DNA from: an uncultured Eubacteriales bacterium
GTDB taxonomy: Bacteria > Bacillota > Clostridia > Christensenellales > Aristaeellaceae
NCBI GenBank assembly: GCA_900553295.1
Contig: USCR01000067.1
Location: 1-12,174, forward strand
Length of the DNA stretch: 12,174 nt
Direction of reading: 5' to 3'
A program made the position numbers and the translations under genes. Shown here one piece after another: positions 6,903-12,174 of the stretch. Below the pieces are notes generated by a model that did no database searches, had not been told where the DNA came from, and saw only the letters and a program-made list of their open reading frames with translations. How positions within the stretch are numbered: the stretch's first letter is position 1; every line of letters begins with the position of its first letter.

Positions 6903-6945
6903 AAAGGGGATGCAGCGCATGGACGCATGCATCCCCTTTCTTTTT
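6903..6945 (+). terminator. Rho-independent terminator of nahK
   Basis: A 12-bp stem AAAGGGGATGCA (6903-6914) pairs with TGCATCCCCTTT (6928-6939). A further GCG/CGC helix around a single bulged A extends it, and CTTTTT follows to 6945. It begins 16 bases after the nahK stop codon. It also lies just past the stop of the convergent FMN-protein gene, and on that strand the stem is followed by only a weak TTTGATAT, so it may work partly in both directions. Confidence 0.9.
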
Positions 6946-6955
6946 ATGTTTGGAT

Positions 6956-8005
6956 TTAGGATGGATTCGCTGCTTCCGCCAGGCTATTGAGCGCGTCCAC
7001 CACTGCCTGGGACGTGACGGTAGCGCCGCTCACCGCATCCACATCGTCCCCCAGCGTAAGAGGAAGCGACTTGCCGATAAACTGGCTGGTGAATGCGTCC
7101 TCCGAGCAGCGGGTGCCAAATCCTGGAGTTTCATTGGGCGTTTCCACCGTCAGCGTGGCGATAACGCCCTGGTCCATGGTCACGCGCACGGTAACCTCTC
7201 CAGCGGTAAAGCCCTTGGCCGAGGCTACCATTTCCTCTGTGGCTTCCGGCTGTCCGGCGCGCAGGGTTTCCACTTCTGCCTCCAGGGTCTCCACGGTGGC
7301 CTGCAAAGAGGCGACCTCTTCCGTCAATGCATCGTTGGAAGTTTGGAGCTCCTGATTTTCCTGGGTCAGCGCCTGTACGTCTGCCTCGCTGGCAGACAGC
7401 GCGGTCACCTGTTCCGTAAGCGTGTCCTTCTCTGCGGACAGATTTTCCACTTGGCTGCTCAGGTCCTCTTTTTCCGCCGTCAGGGTGTCTACCTGGCTGC
7501 TCAGTGCCTCTTGCTGCGTGTTCAGCTCCGCCAGTTGGCTTTCCGCAGCTTCTTTCTCCGCGGTCAGGCTGGCAATCTGCTCTTCCAGTGCAGTCTTGGC
7601 ATCGGTTAAGTCGGTAATGGACTGGTTGGCCGTGGTCAGTTCCGCCTGGGCAGTTTCCTTCTGGGTGGTAAGCCCGGCAATCTCCTGTGTGGCCGCTTCA
7701 TTGGAGGCCGTTAGCTCCTCCACTTCCGTCTCCAGTTCCGCCTTGCGTGCGGTGGCTTCCTCCAGGGAAAGCTGCGCCTCTTTCAGCGCATTTTCTGTCT
7801 CGGTCAGGGTGGCTTGCAGTTCCTCTTTCTCCGCCGCAATGGCTTGCCATGTGGCCTGCTCCTCGGCAATTTGCTGTTGCAGCTCAGTCACCTCGGCAGA
7901 GAGGCTGTTGCGCTGGGCAGCCATGGTGATGGCCACAATGACCGCCACCAGAAAAACACCGCACAACAGTAGCAAGGGAACATTGACCTTCTTGGTTTCC
8001 GACAT
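6956..8005 (-). CDS. Membrane-anchored coiled-coil protein with C-terminal FMN-binding domain
   Basis: The 349-residue protein has a short cytoplasmic start, one uncleaved membrane helix (about 9-29), a very long coiled coil (about 33-252, almost all Leu/Ala/Glu/Gln/Thr heptads with no proline) and a C-terminal FMN-binding domain (about 260-345). The domain shows ETPGFG (292-297) and FxxQFIGK (305-312), both as in RnfG. It also has DAVSGATVTS (323-332), the site where ApbE attaches FMN by a phosphoester bond to Thr, here expected at T329. The flavin therefore faces outward, far from the membrane. The start at 8005 is chosen over an ATG 48 bases upstream because a perfect AAAGGAGGT site precedes it. 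It lies 70 bases after the smaller coiled-coil gene and is probably co-transcribed. It likely carries electrons outside the membrane; its partner and acceptor are unknown. Confidence 0.85.
   Translation of the reverse strand: MSETKKVNVPLLLLCGVFLVAVIVAITMAAQRNSLSAEVTELQQQIAEEQATWQAIAAEKEELQATLTETENALKEAQLSLEEATARKAELETEVEELTASNEAATQEIAGLTTQKETAQAELTTANQSITDLTDAKTALEEQIASLTAEKEAAESQLAELNTQQEALSSQVDTLTAEKEDLSSQVENLSAEKDTLTEQVTALSASEADVQALTQENQELQTSNDALTEEVASLQATVETLEAEVETLRAGQPEATEEMVASAKGFTAGEVTVRVTMDQGVIATLTVETPNETPGFGTRCSEDAFTSQFIGKSLPLTLGDDVDAVSGATVTSQAVVDALNSLAEAANPS
7373..7582 (-). repeat. Five 14-residue (two-heptad) units in the coiled-coil stalk
   Basis: Residues 142-211 of the FMN-binding protein fall into five consecutive 14-residue units: EQIASLTAEKEAAE, SQLAELNTQQEALS, SQVDTLTAEKEDLS, SQVENLSAEKDTLT and EQVTALSASEADVQ. 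Each is two heptads (42 bp of DNA), which suggests growth of the stalk by duplication of a 42-bp unit followed by drift. Confidence 0.65.
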
Positions 8006-8045
8006 CCGGGCATACCTCCTTTTTCTCCTGAAAGTCCATGGGTGA

Positions 8046-8064
8046 AAACGCATTCCATGCGTTT
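8046..8064 (-). promoter_or_regulatory. Intercistronic hairpin between the two coiled-coil genes
   Basis: AAACGCAT (8046-8053) and ATGCGTTT (8057-8064) form a perfect 8-bp stem with a 3-nt loop. On the minus strand it is followed by one more T, giving TTTT before CACCC. It starts 12 bases after the stop of the upstream gene and ends before the AAAGGAGGT site of the FMN gene. It could be a leaky terminator or a processing/stability element that sets the ratio of the two proteins. Confidence 0.45.
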
Positions 8065-8075
8065 GGAACCGAAAT

Positions 8076-8570
8076 TCATTGGCCCAGCTGCTGCTGGAGC
8101 GCGGCGACCTCCTGGCTTAGCCGCTCGGCTTCCTGTTGGAGCATCTCCACGGTTTGGGCCAGGGTCTGCTGCTCGCTCTGCGCCTGGGTTAGCGCCGCCT
8201 GTGCGTTGTCAGCGTCCGCTTGCGCCGTCTCCAGTTCCAGGGCCAGCGCATCCCGTTGTGCGCGGAGCTCCTTGCGCCTTTCCTTCAGCTCATCCACTGT
8301 CTGCACCATGGCATCTGATTCCGGCTGCACCTGATCCAGCTGGGTTTGTGTTTCCGGCAGGGCAGCCACCACCTGATCATACTCATATTGCTGCTTGCGC
8401 ACACGTTGGCGGTTGGTATCCAGGGTCAGGGCCAAGTCCTTCACCTGAAAGCGCAGGTCATACACCGTCCAGGTGTGCCAAGCCATAAAAGCGCAGAAGG
8501 CAAGCATCCCGACAATAAATATCCAGCGTAGCGCCACCGTCCCACGGTGCGCCGTAGGTGTTTGATTCAT
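8076..8570 (-). CDS. Small single-pass membrane protein with coiled coil
   Basis: The 164-residue protein has a short N-terminal tail (MNQTPTAHRGT), one membrane helix at about 11-35 (WIFIVGMLAFCAFMAWHTW) and a mostly charged alpha-helical remainder. Heptad-like Leu/Val/Ala spacing runs from about 36 to the end and is strongest at 88-162. A single proline-containing break occurs near 71-84. The N-terminus is probably inside and the coiled coil outside. The binding site GGACGGAG is 12 bases before the ATG, slightly long. It is the first gene of the pair with the FMN-binding coiled-coil protein, has the same topology, and may form a hetero-oligomeric stalk with it. DivIC/FtsL-like cell-division proteins share this outline, but no division gene is near. 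No specific family is recognised. Confidence 0.75.
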   Translation of the reverse strand: MNQTPTAHRGTVALRWIFIVGMLAFCAFMAWHTWTVYDLRFQVKDLALTLDTNRQRVRKQQYEYDQVVAALPETQTQLDQVQPESDAMVQTVDELKERRKELRAQRDALALELETAQADADNAQAALTQAQSEQQTLAQTVEMLQQEAERLSQEVAALQQQLGQ

Positions 8571-8793
8571 GGGCTATGCACGCTCCGTCCATATATATTC
8601 TATTTTATTTTATCATAGCACAGAAGAAATGAAAAGGCTTAACTTTATGGCAGCAAAATCCGGCAGGAAAAACCGGCCGGGTGGTCGAATAATGGGGAAT
8701 GGACTGGCTGCTGCCTTCACAGGTGGCTGGCCACGGATAGGCAGGGAGGATGTCAGGACGCGACACCGTCCTGCATTTGAAAGGAGCAAACCA
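8571..8793. promoter_or_regulatory. Divergent control region of the coiled-coil/FMN and NusG-II/Gx gene pairs
   Basis: This is a 223-base gap between divergent gene starts. It has a very AT-rich block at 8591-8617 with possible minus-strand -10 boxes (TATGAT at 8617-8612, TAGAAT at 8602-8597) but no good -35. Towards the plus-strand gene it holds a GGCAGC/GCTGCC pair (8649-8654 with 8710-8715) and a clear hairpin, CAGGACG (8754-8760) with CGTCCTG (8767-8773), extended by ATG/CAT with one bulged T. This hairpin ends just before the AAAGGAG binding site (8780-8786). No known riboswitch is recognised. Confidence 0.45.
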
Positions 8794-9474
8794 ATGTCTA
8801 AAAAAAACCTTTATATTATTGGCGCAGTTGTGCTGGTCATTTTTATCGTCGCCATTGTTGGCCTGACCCTGCCCACCAGGCGCAGCGCTACGCTTGTATC
8901 CCAGGAGGACAATGAGGATTTGACCCTCGTCGTTTCTACCCCCACGCAGACCAGCACCTACTCTCCTCTGGCCACCGCCTCTGCCACGGCTACCGCCACT
9001 GAGACCGCACAGGCTACTGAAACCGCTCAGGCCACAGAGATTGCTCAGGCTACCGAGACTGCTCAGGCCACTGAAACCGCTCAGGCTACTGAGACTGCTC
9101 AGGCTACTGAAACTGCTCAGGCCACCGAGGACGCGGCTTCCGCTTCTGTGCAGGAAGCCAAGGCCTATCTATTGGCAACGGTGGGTGGCATCATGTATGA
9201 ACCCATACCGTTGCTGGAAGAGGCTGATTATTCCATTTCGCAGAAGGCTGTCGGCTTGGAAAACGTCATTCACGTTACGCCGGACAGCATCGTCATGGCA
9301 AGCGCCAACTGTGACAATCAGGACTGCGTGAAGCAGGGCGCCGTCACCCTGGAAAACCGGGATACCCGCGTACTGCAAAACATGATTATCTGCCTGCCCA
9401 ATGGCGTTACCCTGGAGCTGCTCACCCCTGAGGAAGTAGCGGAACTCCTTCAAAGCGTGGCATCCGAAGAATAA
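8794..9474 (+). CDS. Membrane-anchored NusG domain II protein with ETAQAT repeat linker
   Basis: The 226-residue protein starts MSKKN, followed by one membrane helix (about 6-26). A Ser/Thr/Ala-rich linker (36-115) includes seven ETAQAT units (70-111). A C-terminal NusG domain II fold (about 122-212) ends it. The domain shows the family's three cysteines: NCDNQDCVKQG (C173 and C178) and ICLPNG (C200). Despite its name the domain is unrelated to transcription here; stand-alone versions are small extracytosolic proteins found in anaerobes beside Gx-family membrane proteins and flavin redox genes. ATG 8794 is chosen because an AAAGGAG site lies 7 bases upstream and a signal-anchor follows; in-frame codons back to 8569 do not look like protein. 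The Gx gene follows 16 bases later. The cysteines may carry a redox role or a cofactor, but this is inference. Confidence 0.88.
   Translation: MSKKNLYIIGAVVLVIFIVAIVGLTLPTRRSATLVSQEDNEDLTLVVSTPTQTSTYSPLATASATATATETAQATETAQATEIAQATETAQATETAQATETAQATETAQATEDAASASVQEAKAYLLATVGGIMYEPIPLLEEADYSISQKAVGLENVIHVTPDSIVMASANCDNQDCVKQGAVTLENRDTRVLQNMIICLPNGVTLELLTPEEVAELLQSVASEE
9001..9126 (+). repeat. Seven 18-bp tandem units coding for ETAQAT
   Basis: Seven in-frame 18-bp units encode ETAQAT, with one EIAQAT variant as the third unit. Units differ only at synonymous third positions (GAG/GAA, ACC/ACT, GCT/GCC) apart from that change. The array is preceded by a degenerate ATATAT-encoding stretch and followed by ED. 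It forms a flexible, Thr-rich spacer between the membrane helix and the NusG-II domain and is likely to vary in copy number. Confidence 0.95.
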
Positions 9475-9490
9475 AGAATGGAGGCGCACC

Positions 9491-10009
9491 ATGGCAAGAA
9501 GCGTCCGGGAACAAAATCAGCGCATTGCCCTATGTGGCCTGCTGGTCAGCCTGATGCTGGTGTTGGGCTATATTGAAAGCCTCATCCCCGTCCCTACGGT
9601 TGTGCCGGGCATTAAATTGGGCTTGAGCAACGGGGTGCTGTTATTCGCACTGTATCTATTGGATATTCCCACAGCCTTTGTACTGATGGTGTTAAAAGTC
9701 GTGCTTTCCGGCTTGCTTTTTGGCGGTGTCAGTGCCATGATGTATGCCTTTGCAGGGGGGCTGATAAGCATGATTGCCATGTCGCTGCTCAGCCGTGTGA
9801 AGGGCATTCATCCCGTCACCGTAAGCATGGTGGGTGGCGTAGCGCATAACGTTGGTCAGGTGGGTCTGGCCATGGTGATGCTGCACACCTCTCAGCTCAT
9901 GTATTATATGGCCATTTTGATGCTGGTTGGCCTGGGGACGGGGGCCGTTACAGGCGTAGTTGCCACCAGCGTTCTAAACCACCTGAAAAAACTGCAACGG
10001 AAAAAATAA
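9491..10009 (+). CDS. Gx-family membrane protein ('heptaprenyl diphosphate synthase component I')
   Basis: The 172-residue protein is highly hydrophobic, with about five or six membrane helices. It carries the family signature VPGIKLGLSN (about 38-47) and a GGVAHNVGQ motif (about 114-122). It is often labelled heptaprenyl diphosphate synthase component I, but the fold resembles ECF-type substrate-binding membrane components, so a transporter or membrane partner role is more likely; the substrate is unknown. A GGAGG site lies 6 bases before the ATG. It follows the NusG-II gene by 16 bases and is the last gene of that unit. In related anaerobes this pair often adjoins a polyprenyl synthase or ApbE gene. 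Neither is present here, because a terminator and tRNA-Lys follow directly. Confidence 0.88.
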   Translation: MARSVREQNQRIALCGLLVSLMLVLGYIESLIPVPTVVPGIKLGLSNGVLLFALYLLDIPTAFVLMVLKVVLSGLLFGGVSAMMYAFAGGLISMIAMSLLSRVKGIHPVTVSMVGGVAHNVGQVGLAMVMLHTSQLMYYMAILMLVGLGTGAVTGVVATSVLNHLKKLQRKK

Positions 10010-10013
10010 ACAT

Positions 10014-10053
10014 AACGCCCGGCAAGCCATTCAGCCTGCCGGGCGTTGTGTTT
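10014..10053. terminator. Bidirectional terminator between the Gx gene and tRNA-Lys
   Basis: A perfect 11-bp stem, AACGCCCGGCA (10014-10024) with TGCCGGGCGTT (10037-10047), encloses a 12-nt loop. On the plus strand a weak TTGTGTTT follows, ending the Gx unit. On the minus strand a T-rich tract (ATGTTTATTTTTT, overlapping the end of the Gx gene) follows, ending the tRNA transcript. The minus-strand side is the stronger. Confidence 0.85.
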
Positions 10054-10055
10054 CG

Positions 10056-10128
10056 TACACCATTAGGGACTCGAACCCTAGACACCCTGATTAAGAGTCA
10101 GGTGCTCTACCAACTGAGCTAATGGTGC
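10056..10128 (-). tRNA. tRNA-Lys (anticodon CTT)
   Basis: On the minus strand this is a complete 73-nt cloverleaf. The acceptor stem is GCACCAT/ATGGTGT (with a G1-U72 wobble), the D arm is GCTC-loop-GAGC, the anticodon arm is CCTGA-CTCTTAA-TCAGG with anticodon CTT, the variable loop has 5 nt, and the T arm is TAGGG-TTCGAGT-CCCTA. The discriminator is A73. The CCA end is not encoded (CGA follows), so CCA must be added by nucleotidyltransferase. It reads AAG codons. Confidence 0.97.
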
Positions 10129-10154
10129 ATGTGCTGCGATTCGCAACAGAAAAT

Positions 10155-10182
10155 ATTATACTCAAACGCAGAAAAAAGTCAA
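10155..10182 (-). promoter_or_regulatory. Promoter of tRNA-Lys
   Basis: On the minus strand TTGACT (10182-10177), a 16-nt spacer and a perfect TATAAT (10160-10155). The -10 lies 26 bases before the first base of the tRNA, leaving room for a short 5' leader that RNase P would remove. Confidence 0.85.
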
Positions 10183-10205
10183 GCAGTTTTTTTCAAAAAA
10201 ACTGC
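10183..10205. repeat. Perfect 23-bp palindrome between a terminator and the tRNA promoter
   Basis: GCAGTTTTTTT (10183-10193), a central C (10194) and AAAAAAACTGC (10195-10205) form a perfect 11-bp inverted repeat. On the minus strand its first half includes the T tract and the base of the terminator stem of the upstream operon. Its second half ends directly against the TTGACT -35 box of tRNA-Lys. Confidence 0.8.
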
Positions 10206-10227
10206 CGGCCGCCTAGGCAGCCAGCAG
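10195..10227 (-). terminator. Terminator of the HAD-pepT-HD hydrolase operon
   Basis: On the minus strand a GC-rich stem of about 11 bp (10227-10202, two G-U pairs, CTAG apex) is followed directly by seven Ts (10201-10195). It begins 14 bases past the stop codon of the HD hydrolase gene. Confidence 0.92.
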
Positions 10228-10241
10228 TTTGAACACATGTT

Positions 10242-10679
10242 TTACACTTCCATCAAAATTTCCTGTGCACGGCGGTACTTTTCACACCAATGTTGCAGCT
10301 TCACCGGATCGATTCCGGCATCCGCGCAGCGGGCCTGATCAGCATTGTGCATCAGATCCGCCAGTTTCACCTTTCGCGCCAGGGGATTGGCCTTCAGGCG
10401 GCGCACATACGCAAAGTAATCCGTGCTTGGGTCATGGGTCAGCAGCGCAACGGCTTCGGCTATCTCCGATGGGAATTCCCGCTGAATCTCCTCCAGGGTC
10501 ACCGGGGTATCCTCCACCACGTCATGAAGCAACGCCACGCATATGGATCGTTCATCGTCCATCTGTTCCGCCAGATGGTATGGATGGAAAATGTACGGAA
10601 CTCCGCCGCGGTCCAGCTGCCCAGCGTGCGCCCTATAAGCCAGGCGCAGGGCGCGATTCACCATGGGCGTATAGATCAT
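10242..10679 (-). CDS. Small RelA/SpoT-type HD hydrolase (putative alarmone hydrolase)
   Basis: The 145-residue protein is a single HD domain like the hydrolase half of Rel/SpoT and the MESH1-type small alarmone hydrolases, which remove the 3' pyrophosphate of (p)ppGpp using Mn2+. Visible motifs are YIFHP (H32), LLHDVVEDT (H52, D53 and the E56-D57 pair) and KLADLMHN (D108, N112). There is no synthetase, TGS or ACT domain. ATG 10679 is preferred, with a weak AAAAGGG site 7 bases upstream. A TTG at 10700 would add seven residues, but its GGAG is only two bases away. It starts 4 bases after the pepT stop, so it is probably translationally coupled to it. Substrate identity is inferred from motifs; related HD proteins act on other nucleotides. 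Confidence 0.85.
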   Translation of the reverse strand: MIYTPMVNRALRLAYRAHAGQLDRGGVPYIFHPYHLAEQMDDERSICVALLHDVVEDTPVTLEEIQREFPSEIAEAVALLTHDPSTDYFAYVRRLKANPLARKVKLADLMHNADQARCADAGIDPVKLQHWCEKYRRAQEILMEV

Positions 10680-10683
10680 TGGC

Positions 10684-11883
10684 TCACGCCCTTTTGACAA
10701 TCTCCAGAAGCACCTGGGTCATCTTCTCCAGCGCCTGAACGGTGATCAGTTCCTTCCGACCATGGCAGTTGTAGCCGCCGGTGGATAGATTGGGGCACAG
10801 CAGACCCATGTAGCTCAGCCGCGCGCCATCCGTGCCGCCGCGAATGGGCTGCACGCTCGGCGTTACGCCGCAAGCCTCAAAGGCTTCCCGTGCCTTGTCC
10901 ACAATTTCCATGTGCGGGGCCAGCATTTCCTTCATATTCCGGTAGCTGTCCTTGATCTTTAGCTGCACCGTACCCTCGCCCCATTTGCCGTTGAGGTAGG
11001 CGGCAATGCGGGCGAGGTTTTCCTTTTTCTGCTGGAGCTTGTCGCTGTCATGGTCCCGGAGAATATAGCGCAGGATGGCCAGCTCCTCGTTCCCTTCCAT
11101 GGCGCCCAGGTGATAGAAGCCCTCATAGCCTTCCGTATGGGCGGGAATCTCCCAGGGCGGCAACATTCCGTTGAACTCCATGGCAATCAAGGCCGCGTTC
11201 TTCATCTGGTTCTTGGCAGAGCCCGGGTGAATATTCACCCCGTGCACCTCCACCACGGCGGAGGCGGCATTGAAGTTTTCATACTCCAGCTCTCCCAGTG
11301 CGCCGCCATCCACGGTGTAGGCGTAGTCGGCTCCAAAGCCCGCCACGTCGAACAGGTCCGCCCCGCGGCCAATCTCCTCATCGGGGGTAAAGGCAATGCA
11401 TACCCGGCAGTGTTCCGGCGCATCCGGCGCGGTAAGCAACGCGGCCAGGGCCATAATCTCCGCCACGCCCGCCTTGTCGTCAGCCCCCAGAACGCTCTCC
11501 CCGTCGGTGACAATCAGGTCCTGTCCCTTGAGGCTCTCCAGGAAATCAAACCCGTCGATGACCACGCCGTTTTTCAAGGTAACGGCTTTGCCATCATAGT
11601 TGGAAATCACCTGGGCATGGGTGGGGCCCTTGACACCGTCGGAGGTGTCCATATGGGCAATCAAGCCCACCCGGGCCGGATGGTCTCCCTTGGGTGGGAT
11701 GGACGCATAAACGTATCCATGGGCATCCACCCGGGCATCCGTCACGCCCATTTCCTGCAATTCCTCCACCAGCGCCCGGGCCAGCTCCATCTGGCTGGGC
11801 GTGGAGGGGCAGCTCTCCGACATCTCACAGGAAGTGGTCTCAAAGCCGGTGTACTTCAAAAAGCGTTGGGCAACCGTCATCAT
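10684..11883 (-). CDS. pepT: Peptidase T (tripeptide aminopeptidase)
   Basis: The 399-residue cytosolic M20-family zinc peptidase should release N-terminal residues from tripeptides. The metal-site motifs are all present: HMDTS (H77, D79), LGADDKAG (D135 bridging), TPDEEIGRG (E169, E170), TVDGG (D192) and NCHGRKE (H374). The dimerisation-domain motif HPGSAKN (219-225) and the substrate loop RGGTDGARLS (348-357) are also complete, and the length is normal. The start is ambiguous among GTG 11895, ATG 11883 and ATG 11880. GGAAGGAG abuts the GTG with no spacing but lies 11 bases before ATG 11883, so I chose the latter. It lies 8 bases after the HAD gene stop and 4 bases before the HD hydrolase gene, all one operon. 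Confidence 0.95.
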   Translation of the reverse strand: MMTVAQRFLKYTGFETTSCEMSESCPSTPSQMELARALVEELQEMGVTDARVDAHGYVYASIPPKGDHPARVGLIAHMDTSDGVKGPTHAQVISNYDGKAVTLKNGVVIDGFDFLESLKGQDLIVTDGESVLGADDKAGVAEIMALAALLTAPDAPEHCRVCIAFTPDEEIGRGADLFDVAGFGADYAYTVDGGALGELEYENFNAASAVVEVHGVNIHPGSAKNQMKNAALIAMEFNGMLPPWEIPAHTEGYEGFYHLGAMEGNEELAILRYILRDHDSDKLQQKKENLARIAAYLNGKWGEGTVQLKIKDSYRNMKEMLAPHMEIVDKAREAFEACGVTPSVQPIRGGTDGARLSYMGLLCPNLSTGGYNCHGRKELITVQALEKMTQVLLEIVKRA

Positions 11884-11891
11884 GTTTTCCG

Positions 11892-12174
11892 TCACTCCTT
11901 CCCGAAAATGGCCTGCTCCAGTTCGTGCAGGCTACCAAGGCACACATCTACATAGGGGGACAGTTCCGGGCCATAAGGCACCACATCCGGTACCATCACG
12001 CACAGCATCCCCGCCGCGCGAATGGCCTTCACCCCGTTTACCGAATCCTCCACCCCCGCGCACTCCGCCGGGGACAGTCCCAGCAGCTTTGCCCCCAGCA
12101 GGTAGATATCGGGGGCAGGCTTGCTGCGCTGGGTCATTTCGCCGGTAATCACCTGATCGAAATACGGTGCAAAA
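11892..12174 (-). CDS. HAD-superfamily hydrolase, beta-phosphoglucomutase-like (5' part off the window)
   Basis: Only the C-terminal 93 residues are visible; the gene enters from the right edge. The frame reads FAPYFDQVITGEMTQRSKPAPDIY. The Lys of SKPAPD is HAD motif III, and VEDSVNGVKAIRAAGM contains the acidic metal-binding motif IV (ED). This arrangement is typical of subfamily IA phosphatases and beta-phosphoglucomutases. The nucleophile DxD and the cap domain are outside the window, so substrate and even phosphatase versus mutase activity cannot be judged. The stop TGA lies within the pepT binding-site region, 8 bases before pepT's start. Confidence 0.88.
   Translation of the reverse strand, partial: FAPYFDQVITGEMTQRSKPAPDIYLLGAKLLGLSPAECAGVEDSVNGVKAIRAAGMLCVMVPDVVPYGPELSPYVDVCLGSLHELEQAIFGKE

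Noticed and set aside
7422..8045. A Ser/Ala/Val-rich plus-strand open frame opposite the coiled-coil stalk
   Set aside because: Its composition is the direct mirror of Glu/Gln/Leu/Thr codons in the stalk; there is no start signal and no fold pattern.
8006..8053. Upstream ATG at 8053 for the FMN-binding protein
   Set aside because: It lies within the intercistronic hairpin without a binding site, whereas ATG 8005 has a perfect AAAGGAGGT site and begins just before the membrane helix.
9001..9126. CRISPR-like array
   Set aside because: The 18-bp units have no spacers and are in frame within a coding sequence.
11050..11955. A 301-codon plus-strand open frame opposite pepT
   Set aside because: Shadow of pepT, whose metal-site motifs are complete on the other strand.

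Overview
The window looks like a chromosomal segment of a fairly GC-rich anaerobic Bacillota, most likely class Clostridia (Christensenellales or Oscillospirales type). The grounds are strong AGGAGG ribosome binding sites, Gram-positive style signal peptides, a DnaD-domain replication protein, a NusG-domain-II/Gx-transporter pair, a Rnf-like FMN-binding protein and a tRNA gene without encoded CCA. The taxonomy is inference. I see no mobile element, CRISPR array or rRNA.

Layout. (1) Positions 1-1920, minus strand: a compact operon mscL - tyrA - DnaD-domain gene (the last runs off the left edge), in which tyrA overlaps mscL by ATGA. (2) Positions 1959-4172, minus strand: a 674-residue surface protein (signal peptide, four Ig-like domains, one membrane helix, long acidic cytoplasmic tail) with its own promoter, a 99-nt leader and a terminator. 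(3) Positions 4229-5332, minus strand: an orphan solute-binding lipoprotein. (4) Positions 5333-5782: a 450-base divergent intergenic region holding a good promoter and a structured leader for the next gene. (5) Positions 5783-6945, plus strand: an N-acetylhexosamine 1-kinase (NahK-like) with a strong terminator. (6) Positions 6956-10009: a divergent four-gene membrane/flavin module. On the minus strand lie a small membrane-anchored coiled-coil protein and a membrane-anchored FMN-binding protein on a long coiled-coil stalk. On the plus strand lie a membrane-anchored NusG-domain-II protein with a seven-unit ETAQAT linker and a Gx-family membrane protein. (7) Positions 10014-10227: a bidirectional terminator, tRNA-Lys(CTT), its promoter, and the terminator of the next operon packed against that promoter. 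(8) Positions 10242-12174, minus strand: an operon of a HAD hydrolase (5' part off the right edge), peptidase T and a small RelA/SpoT-type HD hydrolase.

How the genes fit together. The most interesting part is region 6. Its FMN domain carries the SGAT site used by ApbE for covalent flavin attachment, plus the ETPGFG motif of RnfG-type domains. It is held outside the membrane on about 220 residues of coiled coil. NusG-domain-II and Gx proteins are often found near flavin and quinone redox genes in Clostridia. I infer an extracytosolic flavin-based electron-transfer module; ApbE, a polyprenyl synthase and any Rnf genes must lie elsewhere. NahK suggests salvage of GlcNAc/GalNAc from host or mucin glycans. 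The remainder is mostly housekeeping.
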